A stretch of DNA of 64,000 nt from Rubrivivax sp. (GTDB taxonomy: Bacteria > Pseudomonadota > Gammaproteobacteria > Burkholderiales > Burkholderiaceae_C), in the NCBI GenBank assembly GCA_027485165.1, contig JAIXRN010000075.1, positions 124,001 through 188,000 of the forward strand, given 5' to 3'. The position numbers and the translations under genes were made by a program. The notes below the pieces were generated by a model. The model had not been told where the DNA came from. It made no database searches and saw nothing but the letters and a program-made list of their open reading frames with translations. This document shows, in pieces, positions 60,438 through 64,000 of the stretch; the first letter of the stretch is position 1; every line of letters starts with the position of its first letter.

Positions 60438-61543
60438 CACGAGCCCCCACATCGCCCACCCAGCAGCCGCAGGCCCCGGCCCTGGCCACCGTCGCGATGG
60501 CCACGCTGGCCGCGCTGGCCGCCTTGTCCATTGCGGGCTGCGCTTCGCCCGACAAGCACGCCACCTTCGTCACCAAGACATCGCTGTCGGTGCTGGACGT
60601 GGACACCGCGCCGGCTGGCGTCAGCATCGCCTACGACCGCGTCGAAGGCTTCATCGGCCCGCGCTTCGCCGACGGCACGGCCGTGCCGGTGGCTGGCTTC
60701 TTCGACACCGACGGCGGGCTCACGTCGCGCCGGGTGCGCCAGGTCTACGTCACCGGGCAGGCGGCCAAGCTGGCAACGCAGCAAACGTCAGGCGCGGGGG
60801 CAAGCACAGGTGCAGGCACCGGTGCAGGCCTAGCAGGCAGCGGCGCCACGGGCGGCAAAGTGGCCGGCAACGAAGCCTCTGCAGCGACATCGTCAAACCC
60901 CGTCATGTTCTTCGGCACGGGCACGACCATTGGCATGCGCATCGGCTTCGCCGTCAATTCGCCGGTGCCCGACAGCTTCGTGTTCGGCTTCCGGCGCAAA
61001 GAAGCGTCGGTGATCCCGGTGGACAAGGATGGTGGCGTCGAAAGGTTCCCGTCGGTGCTGTCGACCCTGGACAACAGCAACGAAGCCCCTGCCGTGGGCG
61101 GCGCCGTGCCGGCCGGGGGCGCGGCCAGCGCGCCGAAGTTGGGCATCACGCAGTATTTCGCCACTGGGCAGGCGGCGGAAAACCTGGCCATGCTGCCTTC
61201 CGTGCAGCAGCGCTTCAAGCAGAAGGCCGAAGACGCCGTGGGGGCCTTCCGCGAACAGGAAGCACAGCAGGGCAAACGCGCGCTGGACACCCTGTTCTGC
61301 CTGAGCCAGCTGCCCGACAACAAGCTCGACCGCGTGTGGGCCAACGCCGAAGCGCTGGGCTTGTTTGCCGCCGCGGGCATCAGCAGCACGCCGGCCAGCC
61401 TCCAGGCCGCGGCCGGCAAACCCACACTGCAGCGCCAGATCTACACCGGCGACCTGGGCGTGCTGAACGCGGCCAACCGGGAATACACCCAGCTGCTGGG
61501 CCTGCACCAGGCCTTCGTCTGCCGTCTCCGGACCTTGCCCTGA
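60434..61543 (+). CDS. Lipoprotein of unknown function
   Basis: The 369-residue product has a lipoprotein signal (TLAALAALSIAGCASPDKHA). A beta-rich N-terminal domain (about 45-115) follows, then a Gly/Thr/Ala linker (ASTGAGTGAGLAGSGATGG), and a domain with MFFGTGTTIGMRIGFAVNSP and FVFGFRRKEASVIPVD. The C-terminal half is helical (about 240-369) with Cys near LFCLSQLPDN. The FGFRRKE pattern resembles large lipoproteins of unknown role. It sits between a small lipoprotein (4-nt overlap) and the chitosanase-like gene (70 nt). Confidence 0.75.
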   Translation: MTRAPTSPTQQPQAPALATVAMATLAALAALSIAGCASPDKHATFVTKTSLSVLDVDTAPAGVSIAYDRVEGFIGPRFADGTAVPVAGFFDTDGGLTSRRVRQVYVTGQAAKLATQQTSGAGASTGAGTGAGLAGSGATGGKVAGNEASAATSSNPVMFFGTGTTIGMRIGFAVNSPVPDSFVFGFRRKEASVIPVDKDGGVERFPSVLSTLDNSNEAPAVGGAVPAGGAASAPKLGITQYFATGQAAENLAMLPSVQQRFKQKAEDAVGAFREQEAQQGKRALDTLFCLSQLPDNKLDRVWANAEALGLFAAAGISSTPASLQAAAGKPTLQRQIYTGDLGVLNAANREYTQLLGLHQAFVCRLRTLP

Positions 61544-61613
61544 GACGCGCTGCGCCCCGCGGCAGGGCCTGAAGCGCCCCTGCACGCCCTCGCCCCCCTG
61601 AAAGGAAAGCCCC

Positions 61614-62813
61614 GTGGACAAGCTCGAGATCCCCTGCAGCGACTGCGCAGATACCCAGCAACGGCTGGAACTGCGCGGCTTCACCGTGCACGGCTGCACC
61701 GACGCCCCGGGTCGGCCAGGCTTCTGCGTCATCGCCTTTGACAGGCCGTCACAGGACATGGCAGCCGCCGGTGCGGGCACCGGCGCCCCCGCTGCGATGG
61801 CCGCAGCCGCAGGGGCGGCCAGGGCAGCCCCTGGCGGGGCCGACGTCGGTGGCGCTGGGGGCGCCTCTAGCGCCAACGCGGGCCCCATCACCGCGTCCCA
61901 GGCCGCAGCCGCGCGGGCCATCGTCAACATCTTCGAAACCAGCTCGGTGCTGGGCCGCTATGGCCAGGTGACGCTGATCCCGGGCGACACCGGGCGGCTG
62001 ACCTTCGGCAGGTCGCAGACGACGCTGGGTTCGGGCAACCTGCACTTGCTGCTGTCGGCCTACTGCGCCAACCCCGGGGCGCGCTTTGGCGCCCGCATCG
62101 CCCCGGCCCTGCCCGACATCGCCACCAAGGCCGCGCGCATCGACACCGACCTGAAGCTGCACAACGTGCTGCGCGCCAGCGCCGACGACCCGGTGATGCG
62201 CGAACTGCAGGACGAATTCTTCGACCAGGTCTACTGGCAGCCGGCCGTGAAGGCCGCTGCGCGGCTGGGCATCCGCACCCCGCTGGGGCATGCCGTGGTC
62301 TACGACAGCCATGTGCACGGCAGCTGGGTGCCACGGCGCGATGAAGTGCTCACCCAGACCGGCAGCGTTGCGGCCGTGGGCGAAAAGGCCTGGATCAGCG
62401 CCTACGTCGCGCGCCGCCGGGCCTGGCTGGAAAGCAGCCGCCCCGACCTGCGCAAGACCGTCTACCGCATGGACAGCTTCAAGCGCCTGATCGAGCTGGG
62501 CCTCTGGGGCCTGCCGCTGCCGCTGGTGGTGCGCGACATCGAAATCTCGCAGGCCGCGTTGGCGGCGGCGCCGCCCGACTGCTACGACGGCCCCGAACCG
62601 GGGTCGCGCCCGCTGGCCATCCAGCAGCCGCTGGCGCGCGGCCTGGACGTGCGGCTGGTGCAGCTGGGCCTGTCTGACCGCGGCATCAACATCAAGGCCG
62701 ACGGCGTGTTCGGCCCCGGTGCGCGCGACGCGCTGAAGGCCTTCCAGGCTGCCAGCGGGCTGCCGGTGAACGGCATCGCCGATGTCGGCCTGATCGCCAC
62801 CCTGGTGGGCTGA
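61614..62813 (+). CDS. GH46 chitosanase-like glycosidase with C-terminal peptidoglycan-binding domain
   Basis: The 399-residue product (GTG start) lacks a signal peptide. A Cys-bearing N-terminal segment (about 1-45) and a Gly/Ala linker precede a GH46-like catalytic region (about 95-320). Glu108 in NIFETSSVLGRYG and Asp125 in LIPGDTGRLTFGRSQTTLG match the chitosanase Glu/Asp pair. Residues about 330-399 form a peptidoglycan-binding fold (LVQLGLSDRGINIKADGVFG and ARDALKAFQAASGLPVNGIA). Chitosan or peptidoglycan is the likely target; without a signal it needs a special export route or lysis. Two lipoprotein genes precede it. Confidence 0.82.
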   Translation: MDKLEIPCSDCADTQQRLELRGFTVHGCTDAPGRPGFCVIAFDRPSQDMAAAGAGTGAPAAMAAAAGAARAAPGGADVGGAGGASSANAGPITASQAAAARAIVNIFETSSVLGRYGQVTLIPGDTGRLTFGRSQTTLGSGNLHLLLSAYCANPGARFGARIAPALPDIATKAARIDTDLKLHNVLRASADDPVMRELQDEFFDQVYWQPAVKAAARLGIRTPLGHAVVYDSHVHGSWVPRRDEVLTQTGSVAAVGEKAWISAYVARRRAWLESSRPDLRKTVYRMDSFKRLIELGLWGLPLPLVVRDIEISQAALAAAPPDCYDGPEPGSRPLAIQQPLARGLDVRLVQLGLSDRGINIKADGVFGPGARDALKAFQAASGLPVNGIADVGLIATLVG

Positions 62814-62915
62814 CGGGGCGCCAGGCAGCAGCAAGCACTGCCTTCGGCCGGTTTCGGGGCGGTTCGGTCTGGCTTCACGGCAGGCCCGTGCAGGCGTCAC
62901 GAGGCCGCGTTAGCA

Positions 62916-62930
62916 TAGGGTTTAACCCTA
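62916..62930. promoter_or_regulatory. Perfect 7+1+7 inverted repeat before the CBS gene
   Basis: TAGGGTT-T-AACCCTA lies 35 nt upstream of ATG 62966 in the A/T-richest part of this intergenic space. The symmetry and position fit a dimer-binding operator overlapping the promoter. Regulator unknown. Confidence 0.45.
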
Positions 62931-62965
62931 GACTTTGTCCTGGCTCTCGCCAGGCGTACTCGACC

Positions 62966-63403
62966 ATGGCCACCGTGCAGCAGTGCCTGAATGACAAGCC
63001 CAACCGGCTGGTTTCCGTCCGTTCAACCGACCCCGTGGTGCTGGCCCTGCAGCAGATGCGCGACAACCGTGTGCGCGCCGTGCTCGTCGTCGACGACGAC
63101 CGCCTGGCGGGCATCATCACCCAGGGTGATTGCGCCATCAAGGTGCTGCTGCCCGGCCGCGACGCGAAAGAGACCGTGGTGCGCGAAGTCATGACGGCGC
63201 AGCCCATGACCGTCAAGCCCAGCGACCCGCTGGAAGCCTGCATGGGCCTGATGGCCACCCGCGGCTACCGCCACCTGCCGGTGATGGACGGCGCGAAGGT
63301 CGTGGGCGTGGTGTCGGTGGGCGACGTGGTGAAGGACAGCATGCGCCGCATGGGCGAACAGATCGGCTTTCTGGAAACCTACATCAAAGGCCACGGCCGC
63401 TGA
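62966..63403 (+). CDS. Two-CBS-domain protein
   Basis: The 145-residue product has paired CBS domains: VRSTDPVVLALQQMRDNRVR with LAGIITQGDCAIKVLLPGRD, then MTAQPMTVKPSDPLEACMGL with GVVSVGDVVKDSM. CBS pairs sense adenosine nucleotides such as AMP, ATP or SAM. No enzyme domain is attached, so it acts as a stand-alone regulator or partner. Its 3' end overlaps that of the convergent PEP-CTERM gene by 20 nt. Confidence 0.92.
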   Translation: MATVQQCLNDKPNRLVSVRSTDPVVLALQQMRDNRVRAVLVVDDDRLAGIITQGDCAIKVLLPGRDAKETVVREVMTAQPMTVKPSDPLEACMGLMATRGYRHLPVMDGAKVVGVVSVGDVVKDSMRRMGEQIGFLETYIKGHGR

Positions 63404-64000
63404 GCAGCTGCTGGCGCCGCCACCAGGCCAGGCCACCCAGCCCCGCCAGACACAGCAGGCCGGCGCCAGGCTCGGGCACCGGCGTGATGGCCAGGGCCAC
63501 GAACTGCGTGAACTGAGTGCCGGAGAAGTTGTTGTCCGACACCAGCACCAGGCTCTGGCGGCCATCGGGCAACACGGGCCCGAGCGTGATGCCTTCGATG
63601 TTGTCCAGCGCCAGCGCGCTGCCGTCGGCTTGCCGCAGGTCCGACAAATCCAGCAGCAGGGTCTTGCTGGCGGCGGTGAAGCTCTGGCCCGCCAGACTGT
63701 CCAGGCCCGACACATCGGTCGCGCCGCGGACGTCCACGTGGAACAGGCGGATCGTGTTGCCTGTGGCCTGGCCACCAGGGCCCACGCCAGGCGTGGCGGC
63801 GCCGGTGGCAAATGACCGTTCCACGGCGATGAACTGGCCCGGCGCGATGGCCAGCAGTTCCACCAGCCCGTTGGTGGCAAAGCCGCCTGCAGGGCTGGGT
63901 GCGATCGCCACGGGCGACACCGGGTAGACGTATTCGGCCTGCGCAGCGCCGGTGTTCAGGTCGAAGGCCAGGATGCGCGAATTCGACCCGTTCGAAACAC
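63384..64000 (-). CDS. Phytase-like PEP-CTERM protein, 3' part (runs off the right edge)
   Basis: The reading frame is open from the window edge to the stop at 63384. The visible 200 or so residues include ILAFDLNTGAAQAEYVYPVS, LVELLAIAPGQFIAVERSFA and IEGITLGPVLPDGRQSLVLV followed by DNNFSGTQFTQF. This is the pattern of esterase-like phytase family beta-propellers. The C-terminus VPEPGAGLLCLAGLGGLAWW with RR is a PEP-CTERM tail. The start and signal peptide are outside the window; the in-frame GTG at 63920 is not the true start. The 3' end overlaps the CBS gene by 20 nt. Confidence 0.85.
   Translation of the reverse strand, partial: VSNGSNSRILAFDLNTGAAQAEYVYPVSPVAIAPSPAGGFATNGLVELLAIAPGQFIAVERSFATGAATPGVGPGGQATGNTIRLFHVDVRGATDVSGLDSLAGQSFTAASKTLLLDLSDLRQADGSALALDNIEGITLGPVLPDGRQSLVLVSDNNFSGTQFTQFVALAITPVPEPGAGLLCLAGLGGLAWWRRQQLLSGRGL

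Noticed and set aside
1-64000. tRNA, rRNA, insertion sequences or prophage genes
   Set aside because: I saw no cloverleaf-compatible stretch, ribosomal RNA core sequence, transposase motif or phage structural gene by eye. A covariance-model search would be needed to exclude small RNAs.

Overview
The window is a contiguous piece of a very GC-rich bacterial chromosome. The gene repertoire points to Betaproteobacteria, order Burkholderiales, probably near the Rubrivivax/Leptothrix/Ideonella group. The evidence is a Bug-type solute receptor, a DUF4148-like secreted protein, a DUF2946-like copper-locus protein, a PatZ-type acetyltransferase, a QseBC-like two-component pair and at least four proteins with C-terminal PEP-CTERM sorting tails. 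This is inferred from families, not from a marker gene. I saw no rRNA, tRNA, CRISPR array or transposase.

Layout. 1-4.3 kb: 5' part of a gamma-glutamyltransferase, an MHFG-type PEP-CTERM protein, a small exported protein, and a lower-GC pair of unknown genes (secreted protein plus small membrane protein). 4.3-14.6 kb: a membrane cyclic-nucleotide-binding protein and a Crp/Fnr regulator divergent from patZ, a BLUF photoreceptor, an alpha/beta hydrolase, an acyltransferase, an alanine-rich membrane protein, fumarylacetoacetase and a small unknown protein.

14.7-26.2 kb is the most unusual part. A P-loop NTPase, a degenerate ABC half-transporter, a 21-codon ORF and an alpha/beta hydrolase are chained by 4-nt start/stop overlaps. 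They are followed by a lipoprotein and a catalytically dead hydrolase paralogue. Next come an ECF-like sigma factor, an Ig-like regulatory protein, a TPR-CHAT caspase-like protease with intact His/Cys, and a lipoprotein subtilisin with an intact Asp/His/Ser triad. The sigma/CHAT/subtilase block is my best candidate for a poorly described protease-based stress, conflict or cell-death system.

26.2-38.6 kb: a beta-solenoid secreted protein, a DUF4148-like protein, an exported methyltransferase-like protein, a LytS/LytR pair, a PQQ-type sugar dehydrogenase (apparently with an ACG start) and cytochrome c separated by a strong terminator, a DUF1275 membrane protein, a transglutaminase-like protein, a UbiB/AarF kinase, a DUF2796 protein and a QseBC-like pair. 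38.6-43.2 kb: a PEP-CTERM protein and a probable copper-resistance operon (DUF2946-like, small exported protein, TolC-like lipoprotein, Tat-exported multicopper oxidase). 43.2-53.8 kb: tartrate/D-malate dehydrogenase, PEP-CTERM protein, MFS transporter, carboxymuconolactone decarboxylase, Bug receptor, pentapeptide-repeat/TIR-like protein, THI5-like protein, metallophosphoesterase and YghU-type glutathione enzyme. 53.8-64 kb: a tandem-repeat papain-like protease with a downstream partner, a DUF4149 protein, an HNH protein, a two-subunit molybdenum hydroxylase, two lipoproteins ahead of a chitosanase-like/peptidoglycan-binding protein, a CBS-domain protein and the 3' part of a phytase-like PEP-CTERM protein.
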